Under the pieces are notes generated by a model. It was not told the origin of the DNA. It worked only from the letters and a program-made list of their open reading frames with translations, and ran no database searches. Made by a program: the position numbers and the translations under genes. Positions 40,976 through 50,025 of a DNA stretch of 64,000 bases are shown piece by piece. Numbering within the stretch: position 1 is the stretch's first letter; each line of letters begins with the position of its first letter. Source of the DNA: an uncultured archaeon (GTDB lineage Archaea > Halobacteriota > Methanosarcinia > Methanosarcinales > Methanoperedenaceae); the NCBI GenBank assembly GCA_902386135.1, contig CABMIB010000043.1, positions 1-64,000 of the forward strand. Direction: 5' to 3'.

Positions 40976-42445
40976 GTGATAAAATATAAAACTTCACATC
41001 TGTTCATCCTGGTGATGTTCACCCTGATGCTTTCGATCCAGCTAGCATCTGCCGAGGGCGAGTTCAAGTTTGATTTAGCAACAAAGGTAGCCGGAATTGA
41101 TAATTACACAAAGCACTGGTCCAATACATATCCCCCTGACCCGAAGGCTAACATTATAATCTACTCTTATGCCGGGAACCTGTCCTACAAACGCCTGTCT
41201 GCGGTTGGTTTTATGTATGTCGTCTACGATCCGCTGGATAACATTGTAGCCGTAGAAAAAATGAGTTCGTTCCAGCGCAGCTACCAGCCCAACGTTGTCT
41301 ACTATACTCTGCATCCCCAGTCCGACTGGATAGATGGTACCTACAAAGTTAAAATAGTCGTATTCAATCAAATAGACAAGGATGCCTTTGAAAACAACAT
41401 ATCAACTGACCCTTATGGTATCGTCTCTGATCCTGAAAAATATAAACAATTCTATGAGACAGGATCCAACGCCAAGGATATGGGCGTTCTGAGAGACATT
41501 GGCGACCCCGTTGCACGGGCGGTTCTCAACTTCCAGATAAGTAAATCAGCGGCGCTTTATCCCCCTGATCGCTTCCTCCTGCATGATGTACACTTCGCTG
41601 ACAACATCACAGACCGGATACTGGGTGAGAACCTTAGTATCGTAGTACAGGTAGATAATAATTACTTGGATGATGGAACGTTCAAGCTGGCTATGCTGGT
41701 AGATAACAGTCTTGTGTCTACACAGGATGTTACTGTCAAGGGACTGAATACTTCTAAGGTTATCTTTGGAGCGAAAGCTGGTAAAACCGGTACCTTCAAG
41801 CTGCACTTCGGGGCAGATATCTCTGAAGTGAAATATAAGGATGCTGAACTGACATTTTCTATTAAGAACGAGACCGAGACCACAAGGCTGGATATCCCGA
41901 AGATCGAGATCACAGGGATGAACGTTAATAAAGAGTTCGCGGCTATTAGCAGCAATATAACAGTATCTGTAACTGCAATCAATAACGGGAAGATGGGGAA
42001 TAAGACCATCACTGTTTACTCCAACAGAGTGCCTATCGGCTCTGCTGAACTAAATCTCCAGTACCTTGAGGAAAAAACGATCGAGATACCTGTAGTTCTG
42101 AAAAATATGGGAATAAACAGGATTACAGTGTCCGACTCACCTCAACTGTTTAGAAATGTGTTCGTGCAGGAATCCGAAGGCTCACCGATAGAGGAGAACC
42201 TTATTATGAAAAGGCTTAAAGAAAATCCACTGAAAGTGTCTGCTGTATTTGTATTTATGGTGTTCGGTGGAACACTTTACTACTTAAGAAGGCGGTTATT
42301 CGGGGAGGAAGCTCTCCCTGTTGAAGTCCCGGTCAAAGTAGCTGCTGATAAGCCAAAGAAAAAGATGCTGTCCGGTATAGGAGAATATTTTGCAAGTAAG
42401 ATACGGAGCATAAGAAGAGTTAAAGATAAAAGGCAGAAGCCCTGA
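40976..42445 (+). CDS. Membrane-anchored extracellular Ig-like (CARDB-type) protein
   Basis: A 489-residue protein with a signal peptide (LFILVMFTLMLSIQLASAEG) and a long beta-rich ectodomain. The two last repeats read like CARDB/Ig folds (NLSIVVQVDNNYLDDGTFKL; NITVSVTAINNGKMGNKTI). A single membrane helix (VSAVFVFMVFGGTLYYL) is followed by an unusually basic cytosolic tail rich in Lys/Arg/Pro. It contains no Cys in a haem motif. It starts with GTG one base after the stop of the tetrahaem gene. Its position suggests a surface scaffold that holds the cytochrome filament or complex at the membrane. No specific family is recognised. Confidence 0.85.
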   Translation: MIKYKTSHLFILVMFTLMLSIQLASAEGEFKFDLATKVAGIDNYTKHWSNTYPPDPKANIIIYSYAGNLSYKRLSAVGFMYVVYDPLDNIVAVEKMSSFQRSYQPNVVYYTLHPQSDWIDGTYKVKIVVFNQIDKDAFENNISTDPYGIVSDPEKYKQFYETGSNAKDMGVLRDIGDPVARAVLNFQISKSAALYPPDRFLLHDVHFADNITDRILGENLSIVVQVDNNYLDDGTFKLAMLVDNSLVSTQDVTVKGLNTSKVIFGAKAGKTGTFKLHFGADISEVKYKDAELTFSIKNETETTRLDIPKIEITGMNVNKEFAAISSNITVSVTAINNGKMGNKTITVYSNRVPIGSAELNLQYLEEKTIEIPVVLKNMGINRITVSDSPQLFRNVFVQESEGSPIEENLIMKRLKENPLKVSAVFVFMVFGGTLYYLRRRLFGEEALPVEVPVKVAADKPKKKMLSGIGEYFASKIRSIRRVKDKRQKP

Positions 42446-42451
42446 TCGAAA

Positions 42452-43135
42452 ATGAAAGACATAGATTTTACAATAGCAATACTTGTCTCAGGGGTTTTTA
42501 CTTTGTTATTGTTTGTTTTCTATCTTTACAAAAAAGAGAACAGCATAGTGATGGGTTTGCTTTCAGGCTGGTTTATGAAAACCAGATACAGACCTGCAGA
42601 GCTACAGAAGGATACCCGAAAAAAGGATTCTGTTCTTCTAGCGGTACTGGTAGTCCTTATATTAGCATTTGGTTTCAAGTTCATTACTTTTCAGGTTGTT
42701 GTCTCTGACTCCATGAAGCCGGTGTTCGAACGGGGCGATATGGTGCTATCCCAGGCCATCTCTAAAGAACCACATGTTGGTGATATAGCCACGTTCAAAG
42801 CAAGAGATGTTCAAAACCCTATAACCCACAGGATCATAGGTATCCAGAATAATATTATTACTACAAAAGGCGATAATAACCCACTTGCTGACGGATACGG
42901 GACCACAAAAGATGATATTATCGCAAGAGCTATAGTAATCAATGGTCAGCCTATTGTATTGAAGGGTGTAGGTTCTTATTTTATTCTTGATTTCACGCAG
43001 CAGGGTGCGGTCTCCAAGTACGGTGACAAGTTCACATTCCTGCAGCAGATGTTCCAGGTTATACGAACCTGGGGATATGTCATAACCATAATAGCCTTTA
43101 GTGCATTATTAATGTCCATGGCAGGTAAGAGATGA
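42452..43135 (+). CDS. Archaeal/ER-type signal peptidase I (S26B)
   Basis: A 227-residue membrane protease. Helices lie at residues 5-27, 60-84 and ~200-225. The catalytic Ser87 is in VVSDSMKP and the His base is His126 in PITHRIIG; S26B enzymes use His where bacterial enzymes use Lys. Asp141 in TKGDNNPLADGYG and the Asp pair at 154-155 complete the conserved boxes. It removes signal peptides from Sec-exported proteins. Lying between an anchored Ig-like protein and two octahaem cytochromes, and overlapping the next gene by ATGA, it looks like a dedicated peptidase for this cluster's products. That specialisation is inference. Confidence 0.93.
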   Translation: MKDIDFTIAILVSGVFTLLLFVFYLYKKENSIVMGLLSGWFMKTRYRPAELQKDTRKKDSVLLAVLVVLILAFGFKFITFQVVVSDSMKPVFERGDMVLSQAISKEPHVGDIATFKARDVQNPITHRIIGIQNNIITTKGDNNPLADGYGTTKDDIIARAIVINGQPIVLKGVGSYFILDFTQQGAVSKYGDKFTFLQQMFQVIRTWGYVITIIAFSALLMSMAGKR

Positions 43136-44013
43136 ACAAGAAATATTATATAATAGTAATCCTGGCAATCCTGGTAACTACCCTGAGCCAGACCGTTTCT
43201 TTCATTGGCGGGGAACATAAGTTATATCAGACTGTACAGGACAAATGCGCTAAGTGTCATGGCGATATCAAAAATCAGTTGTCTGCCTCAGCAATACACT
43301 CCTCTTATTCCTGTATTTTCTGCCACCGCAAATCCACGACCAACCACACCAATACCAAACCTGTCTGCCAGGATTGCCATGAGGTCTTATTGAACGATAC
43401 GCTTGAGGCGCACGGGGACTTTGCAGTTCTCGGCTCCGAGGGCTGCATAGCCTGCCATACGACCTATAATGTCGTTATAAACTATTCAAGGCCTGCCTAC
43501 ATAGATTATGACATTACAAACAGCAGTGGCGAATGGATAATCACTAATTTCACAACTATCGGGACGCTTAATCTTTCGTACAATACCCAAAGAGACGGCG
43601 GCAATCATGATTTGAGCGAAAACACATCATGCAGGGACTGTCACAGGGATATCTTTGATGCAGTCTCAATCGGGGGTCATGCAATCGTCATCGGAAAAGA
43701 CGGAAGACAGGCGTCAACACATAATACAGGCAACTATACCACATTAAAAGCGTGGTGTCTTTCATGCCACAATGGCAGTGACCCGAAATTTCCGACCAAG
43801 CAGCACTCGGCACGCAAAACCACATGCGATGAGTGTCATGAGGCTTATGGGGGAAGCCATCCATATAACTTATATGCAAGTATCAAGACAGTACCTCATT
43901 TATACAGGAGTCTTGTCTGCATAGCATGTAAATCTACAGGCTGGCCTGCACCCAATGCTACGATGCATTTCAGAGTACATCAAGAGCCTTACTTTGATGT
44001 CACAACGTGGTAA
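43132..44013 (+). CDS. Secreted octahaem-type cytochrome with seven CXXCH and one CXXCK
   Basis: A 293-residue cytochrome. A leader (YYIIVILAILVTTLSQTVSF) is followed by GGEHKLYQTVQDKCAKCHGDI, the group signature. Motifs are CAKCH, CIFCH, CQDCH, CIACH, CRDCH, CLSCH and CDECH, then CIACK (Cys263-Lys267). The aligned motif in the next gene is CISCH, so a Lys replaces the haem-ligating His. CXXCK is known for the catalytic haem of NrfA nitrite reductase, where Lys is the proximal ligand; similar chemistry here is only a possibility. The protein ends shortly after, at FDVTTW, where its paralogue continues into adhesin domains. It overlaps the signal peptidase gene by four bases. Confidence 0.9.
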   Translation: MNKKYYIIVILAILVTTLSQTVSFIGGEHKLYQTVQDKCAKCHGDIKNQLSASAIHSSYSCIFCHRKSTTNHTNTKPVCQDCHEVLLNDTLEAHGDFAVLGSEGCIACHTTYNVVINYSRPAYIDYDITNSSGEWIITNFTTIGTLNLSYNTQRDGGNHDLSENTSCRDCHRDIFDAVSIGGHAIVIGKDGRQASTHNTGNYTTLKAWCLSCHNGSDPKFPTKQHSARKTTCDECHEAYGGSHPYNLYASIKTVPHLYRSLVCIACKSTGWPAPNATMHFRVHQEPYFDVTTW

Positions 44014-44094
44014 TTTTAATAATCATATGAAAATAAAAAACACGCCTCTACGGAGTGGCTATCACGCCGCTAATAATCACGGCTACAAAATAGG

Positions 44095-47000
44095 ATGAAT
44101 AAAAAAATATACATAATAGTAATTCTGGCAATAATCGTAACAACACTGAGCCAGACAGTCTCATTCATCAGTGGTGAGCATCAGTTCTACCAGAGTGTAC
44201 AGGACAAATGCACAAAGTGCCATGGGGATATAAAAGCTCAGCTATCAATGTCAACCAATCATTCCTCTTCTTCCTGTGATTTCTGTCACGTTAAATCCGC
44301 AACCAATCATACCAATACAAACCCTGCGTGCCAGGACTGCCATAATACGACACAGAAATTGAACGACTCACTCGAAGCGCATACGGATTTTTCATCTATG
44401 GGCTCAAAAGGGTGCATAGCCTGTCATACGACCTACAATGCGCTGGTGAACTACTCCAGGGCTGAATATATTGATTACACCATTACGAATAATAACGGTA
44501 ACTGGATTATCTCCAGTATCACGACCATCGGAACATTGAACCTCTCTTATAATGCCCAGAGGACAGGAGGGGACCACGACATACAGAACGTATCCTGTAG
44601 AGACTGCCATGAAGATATCTTCGAAGCAGTTTCACTCGGTGGTCATGCAGTTGTTCTTGCCAAAAATAGTACAAACATTACAAACGGGACTCAAGTGCCC
44701 TATCATGATAACTCCAATACTACCCTTGAAGCGTGGTGCAGGACCTGCCATAGCCGGAATGATGCTAATTTTTCAACCCAGCAGCATTCGGTCAGGAAAA
44801 CCACCTGTGAGGAGTGCCACCAGGCGTATAACTCAACACCCCATCCCGGTAATTTCTTTGCAAACATCAATATGGTTCCTCATTTATACCGCAGCCTTGT
44901 CTGCATATCATGTCATTCCATAGGCTGGCCTGCACCCAATGGAGGGATACACTTCAAAGTACACCAGGAACCTTATTTCGACGTTACGTATGAGATAATA
45001 GCGCCTCTTTTAATCATAAATTCAACACCTGCTAACGACCCCACTACAACTGTTGGCACCGCACAAGCATTTTCAATAACCCTGAACAGGCCTGCTGATA
45101 TTTACTGGTATAATAACGGCTCCGAGATTTTTAGAGCATTGGGTGTAATATCATCAAGTTACTCAAGTTCCAATGCAGGTATTGGGGCTTATAACATAAC
45201 TGCTACTGCCGATGATGGCTCTGCCACGGCCTCAAGGACATGGAACTGGACTGTTACAAACCAGACCGGTAATGGAACTGGTGGGGGCGGCGGGGGTGGA
45301 AGTATCCCTGTCGGAAAAATCATTACCGGAAGCGCCACAGGCCCAAGCGGCTCTAACAATATCAGTGGTTACGTGTTCGATAATAATGTTTTAGCACTGC
45401 CAGGTGTCCTGGTGCAGAACGGCAGCTATCAGAATACCACGAATATATCCGGCTACTATTCGATGACCGGCCTTCCGAACGGTACTTATACCTTCAGTTA
45501 TTCAAAAGCAGGGTTTGATACCGGCTACTCTGTATTTACGTTAAACGGCGCATCAGTCGAAAATGTGAACGTGATAATCTACGATACCACTCCACCGGCA
45601 TCGGTATCTAACATCAACACAGCAGGAGGCAACTTTTATATAAATAATACATGGACTAACCCCGCAGATGCGGATTTCAATTACACGTGGTTCAGATATG
45701 ATAATGGCACGACGCTGCAGAGCGTTAATAGCTCAACAGACTATCTCAACCTCACATGGTCGCCGCATTATACCCAGAATATCAGCGCCCAGACTGTGGA
45801 TACGTACAATAATATTAACCCGACTCAGGTCTGGTTCAATTCCACAGTACCTAACAACGCCCCGGTACAACTGCAAATTGGAAATAAAACCGTAGATGAG
45901 GGACAGCCGCTAAACTTCACGGTATCGGCAACAGATGCAGATAATGATACCATAACATATGGTACTAGTGCCACAAAAGGAGACTTCAACTCCACAACAG
46001 GTAACTTCTCATGGATTCCAACCTATGGGGATGCAGGAGTTTATTACTGGTACTTTAACTCAAGCGATAATTACGGCGGTATATCAACCGAAAATATAGC
46101 AGTGACCGTGAATAACGTGCCCCTGTCCATCACAAATTCATCGCCTGTCAGCGATCCCGCTACAATAGTTGGTTCATCCCAAACATTTTCAATAACTCTC
46201 AATAGAACCGCTGATATTATCTGGTACAATAATGGCTCTGAGGCTTTCAGAGTACTAAATGTAACATCAGCAACCTATATCAATTCCACAGCGGGTGTTG
46301 GTACTTACAACATAACAGCCTTTGCCAATGACAGCCATGACTCAGTCTCAAGAAGCTGGAACTGGAGTGTTACTCCCAATATAAACGGCACCAATGTAAG
46401 CGGCGGCGGAGACGGTGGCGGAGGTAGCGGAGGCAGTAACAATAGTGTAAGCGGCTATGTATTCGATAACTTTGGTTTGTCTCTGGGAGGCGTACTTGTG
46501 CAGAACGGAAGCTACCAGAATACCACGGATGCATCAGGTTATTATTCAATAGCCAACCTTTCGAGCGGCACTTATAATTTCAGCTATTCCAGGGCAGGGT
46601 TCAATACTGCCTATTTTGAATTTACGCTCAACGGCGCAGTTGTCATGAATGCGAACAGGACGCTCTATGATATTATGCCAGCCGCCCCGGTATCCAATCC
46701 CTCCATGACCACAGGCAACTTCTATGTAAATAATACATGGATTAACCCGATAGACGTCGATTTCAATTATACATGGTTCAGATACAGCAATGATACCACC
46801 TTACAAAATGTCAGTAAGCCTGTTAACTACCTCAATCTCACCTGGCAGCCTCATTACACCCAGAATATCAGCGCACAGACTGTAGATACTTCCGGTAACG
46901 TTAATCAGACGAAGATATGGTTCAATACCACTATACCCAATAATGTACCGTTCCAGTATGCAATTGGAAATAAGGTAGTTAACGAAAATGAGAACCTGCA

Positions 47001-50000
47001 ATTCAATGTTACAGCTACGGATGCTGATAACGATACAATAACCTATGGAACGAATGCTTCAAAGGGAACCTTTAATACAACTACAGGTAACTTCTCTTGG
47101 ACTCCAGGTTATGGAGACGCTGGATTTTACTTCTGGAACTTCAATTCAAGCGACGGCTACGGTGGCACTGCAAATGAAAATGTAGCAGTGACCGTGATTA
47201 GTGTGCCTCTGTCGATCACAAGTTCTTCACCTGTTAGCGATCCCATTACAATAATCGGTACGACCCAAGCATTTGGAATAACTCTCAATAGAACGGCTAA
47301 TGTTACATGGTATATCAACAGTTCTGTAGTCCAGAGTAATTTAAGTGTAGTATCCGCGAACTACACCAACTCTACTGCGGGCATTGGAGGGTATAACGTC
47401 ACTGCAATTGCGAATGACAGCTATAATTCAGCCTCAAGAACCTGGAACTGGACTGTTAGCCCGCAGCCTACCCATAATATAAGCGGCTATGTGTTCGATA
47501 ACTATGGTTCGGGGCTTGGAAGTGTTCTGGTGAAGAACGAAAGCGGCCAGAACACAACTCTGACGTCCGGTTATTATTTGATTACCGGTCTACTCAATGG
47601 CACGTACAATTTCAGTTATTCCAGACCCGGGTTTAATACAGGCTATTTAGAAGTTACAATTAACGGTGCAGATAACACAAGCGCAAATACAACGATATAC
47701 GACACCACACCGCCGGCTTCGGTGTCTAATACGACTTCAGCAACAGGCAACTTCTATATAAACAACACATGGGTTAACCCGACAGATGCGGACTTCAATT
47801 ATACCTGGTTCAGATACAGCAATGGTACTAATTTGCAGAACGTCAGTTCCCCGGTTAGCTATCTCAACCTCACATGGTCGCCGCATTATACCCAGAATAT
47901 CAGCGCACAGACTGTAGATACATATGGTAATATCAACCAGACCGAAGTATGGTTCAATGCTACAATACCCAACAATCCTCCGGTCCAATCATTAATTGGG
48001 AATAGAACTATAACTGCTGGTAGCCTGCTACAGTTCAACGTTACAGCCACAGATGCTGATTCGGACCAGATAACGTACGGCACAAATGCCACAAACGGGA
48101 CCCTAAATTCAACAACTGGGGCATATTCATGGCAGACCAATAATAGCGATGCTGGAACTTACATCTGGTACTTCAACTCCAGTGATAACTACGGCGGAGT
48201 AGCAAGCGAAACAATAACAGTGACCGTGACGTTGGCTCCATCATCTAAATACATCCCGCCAATACCAATCAACCTCACAAGCACGCAGGGGAACTTCTGG
48301 ATAAATAATAGCTGGCAGGCAGGAGCAGGTAATGCGACAGATAGCTATAACGTCAGTGTGAACGGTAGCTGGATGAACGGAACAACGAACACCTACCATA
48401 ACAACACGGTTGGACCGCATGGGTGGAGCAACATAACGGTCTGGGCTTACAACAATTCAGACGGCGGCAGTCTGAGTTCCGCCCCCGTATCGCAGAGTAC
48501 ACAGGTTGCCAATAACGCACCTCTCCAGATTACGATAGGGAATAAATCCGTGGACGAAGGACAGTGGTTGAACTTTACAGTTAATGCAACCGATGTTGAT
48601 AACGATACTATAACTTATGGTACCAATGCCACGAAAGGAAGCTTCAACACCACGACCGGCAATTTCTCATGGATGCCAAGCTATGGAGATGCCGGAATTT
48701 ACACTTGGTATTTCAACTCAAGCGATGGCTTCGGTGGTGTAGCGAGTGAAACTATAATATTAACTGTGGGCAGCGTGCCTCTATCAATTACATCTTCATC
48801 GCCTGCGGGCGACCCCACTACAACAGTTGGCACAGCCCAAACGTTTGGAATAACCCTTAATAGAACTGCAAATGTAACCTGGTATATTAATGGCTCAGCG
48901 GTCCAGACGAACTCAAGTGTGATATCGGCAAATTATACAAATTCTACGGCGGGTGCCGGGATATATAATGTAACTGTAGCTGCTACTGATGGTTATGATT
49001 CGGTCTCAAAGCAGTGGAACTGGACAGTTAGCCCGCAGCCTGTGTATGCTCCAGGTATAACCTCATGGAACAATAATAAGACCAATAACAATAGCTTAAC
49101 TTTTGCAATAAACGCTAGTGAAGTCGTTAATTTCAATGCTACAGCCAATCAGACGATAACGATATGGAACTGGTACCAGGACGGCGTGAACCAGAACAAC
49201 AACTATGATAATTTCACAGCGTCCTGGAATACAGCGGGAACAAAGACGATACAGGTAAACGCCACTAACAGTAATGGTACATCAAATACCATCACATGGA
49301 CTGTAACAGTCCAGGCGCAGCCAGTAACATATATTCCCCCATCTCCCGCGAACATAACCTCAATAACAGGCAACTTCTGGGTAAATACAACATGGCAACC
49401 AGGGGCGGGTAATACAACGGATAGCTATAATGTCAGTGTGAATGGTGCATGGGCTAATGGGACAACCAACACGTCTGTTAATTCTTCTTTGTCAGCCCAT
49501 GCATGGCAGAATGTAACGGTTTATGCATACAACGCTTCTGGAAGCGGCTCATTAAGCGCATCTCCAGCCACAAAGAACACTCAAATCCCGAACAATCCGC
49601 CAGTCCAATATCCTATTGGAAATAAGACAGTTTATGAAGGTCAGTGGTTGAACTTCACAGTTAATGCCACAGATGCTGATAACGATACTATAACCTATGG
49701 CACCAATGCCACAAAAGGAAGCTTCAATGCTACGACTGGTAATTTCTCCTGGCTGACAACTTATTCAGACGCGGGAACGTATGTCTGGTACTTCAACTCA
49801 AGCGACGGCTATGGTGGCGTAGCAAGTGAAACGATAACCGTAACAGTAAACAATACACTGCTATCGATTGCTTCATTCTCACCGCCATCAGATCCAACAA
49901 CTACACAGGGCACGGCGCAGACTTTCAATGTAACCCTGAACAGAAATGCTAATGTAACATGGTATATGAATGGCGCTCAGGTTCAGACCGATATAGGTAC

Positions 50001-50025
50001 CACTTCAGCGAGCTATACTAACTAA
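44095..50025 (+). CDS. Giant octahaem-adhesin fusion protein (N-terminal part, ends at an in-frame TAA)
   Basis: A 1976-codon frame. Residues 1-295 are an octahaem module (eight CXXCH, first near Cys40, last near Cys271) paralogous to the 43132 protein. The rest is a mosaic of surface domains: Ig-like (LSITSSSPVSDPITIIG), carboxypeptidase-regulatory-like (SGYVFDNYGSGLGSVLV), Fn3-like (NFYINNTWVNPTDADFNYTW) and cadherin-like (ATDADNDTITYGTNA), in several cycles. Two Gly-rich linkers (GTGGGGGGGS; GGGDGGGGSGGS) are included. The frame ends at TAA 50023-50025 inside an Ig-like domain, where all sister domains have Ser (YTNST). The same frame continues to 52920. The product probably places an eight-haem head on a long, sequon-rich stalk outside the cell. 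It has its own leader after an 81-base gap. Confidence 0.9.
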   Translation: MNKKIYIIVILAIIVTTLSQTVSFISGEHQFYQSVQDKCTKCHGDIKAQLSMSTNHSSSSCDFCHVKSATNHTNTNPACQDCHNTTQKLNDSLEAHTDFSSMGSKGCIACHTTYNALVNYSRAEYIDYTITNNNGNWIISSITTIGTLNLSYNAQRTGGDHDIQNVSCRDCHEDIFEAVSLGGHAVVLAKNSTNITNGTQVPYHDNSNTTLEAWCRTCHSRNDANFSTQQHSVRKTTCEECHQAYNSTPHPGNFFANINMVPHLYRSLVCISCHSIGWPAPNGGIHFKVHQEPYFDVTYEIIAPLLIINSTPANDPTTTVGTAQAFSITLNRPADIYWYNNGSEIFRALGVISSSYSSSNAGIGAYNITATADDGSATASRTWNWTVTNQTGNGTGGGGGGGSIPVGKIITGSATGPSGSNNISGYVFDNNVLALPGVLVQNGSYQNTTNISGYYSMTGLPNGTYTFSYSKAGFDTGYSVFTLNGASVENVNVIIYDTTPPASVSNINTAGGNFYINNTWTNPADADFNYTWFRYDNGTTLQSVNSSTDYLNLTWSPHYTQNISAQTVDTYNNINPTQVWFNSTVPNNAPVQLQIGNKTVDEGQPLNFTVSATDADNDTITYGTSATKGDFNSTTGNFSWIPTYGDAGVYYWYFNSSDNYGGISTENIAVTVNNVPLSITNSSPVSDPATIVGSSQTFSITLNRTADIIWYNNGSEAFRVLNVTSATYINSTAGVGTYNITAFANDSHDSVSRSWNWSVTPNINGTNVSGGGDGGGGSGGSNNSVSGYVFDNFGLSLGGVLVQNGSYQNTTDASGYYSIANLSSGTYNFSYSRAGFNTAYFEFTLNGAVVMNANRTLYDIMPAAPVSNPSMTTGNFYVNNTWINPIDVDFNYTWFRYSNDTTLQNVSKPVNYLNLTWQPHYTQNISAQTVDTSGNVNQTKIWFNTTIPNNVPFQYAIGNKVVNENENLQFNVTATDADNDTITYGTNASKGTFNTTTGNFSWTPGYGDAGFYFWNFNSSDGYGGTANENVAVTVISVPLSITSSSPVSDPITIIGTTQAFGITLNRTANVTWYINSSVVQSNLSVVSANYTNSTAGIGGYNVTAIANDSYNSASRTWNWTVSPQPTHNISGYVFDNYGSGLGSVLVKNESGQNTTLTSGYYLITGLLNGTYNFSYSRPGFNTGYLEVTINGADNTSANTTIYDTTPPASVSNTTSATGNFYINNTWVNPTDADFNYTWFRYSNGTNLQNVSSPVSYLNLTWSPHYTQNISAQTVDTYGNINQTEVWFNATIPNNPPVQSLIGNRTITAGSLLQFNVTATDADSDQITYGTNATNGTLNSTTGAYSWQTNNSDAGTYIWYFNSSDNYGGVASETITVTVTLAPSSKYIPPIPINLTSTQGNFWINNSWQAGAGNATDSYNVSVNGSWMNGTTNTYHNNTVGPHGWSNITVWAYNNSDGGSLSSAPVSQSTQVANNAPLQITIGNKSVDEGQWLNFTVNATDVDNDTITYGTNATKGSFNTTTGNFSWMPSYGDAGIYTWYFNSSDGFGGVASETIILTVGSVPLSITSSSPAGDPTTTVGTAQTFGITLNRTANVTWYINGSAVQTNSSVISANYTNSTAGAGIYNVTVAATDGYDSVSKQWNWTVSPQPVYAPGITSWNNNKTNNNSLTFAINASEVVNFNATANQTITIWNWYQDGVNQNNNYDNFTASWNTAGTKTIQVNATNSNGTSNTITWTVTVQAQPVTYIPPSPANITSITGNFWVNTTWQPGAGNTTDSYNVSVNGAWANGTTNTSVNSSLSAHAWQNVTVYAYNASGSGSLSASPATKNTQIPNNPPVQYPIGNKTVYEGQWLNFTVNATDADNDTITYGTNATKGSFNATTGNFSWLTTYSDAGTYVWYFNSSDGYGGVASETITVTVNNTLLSIASFSPPSDPTTTQGTAQTFNVTLNRNANVTWYMNGAQVQTDIGTTSASYTN

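Noticed and set aside
50023-50025. Pyrrolysine-type recoding
   Set aside because: Pyrrolysine uses TAG; both interruptions in this window are TAA.
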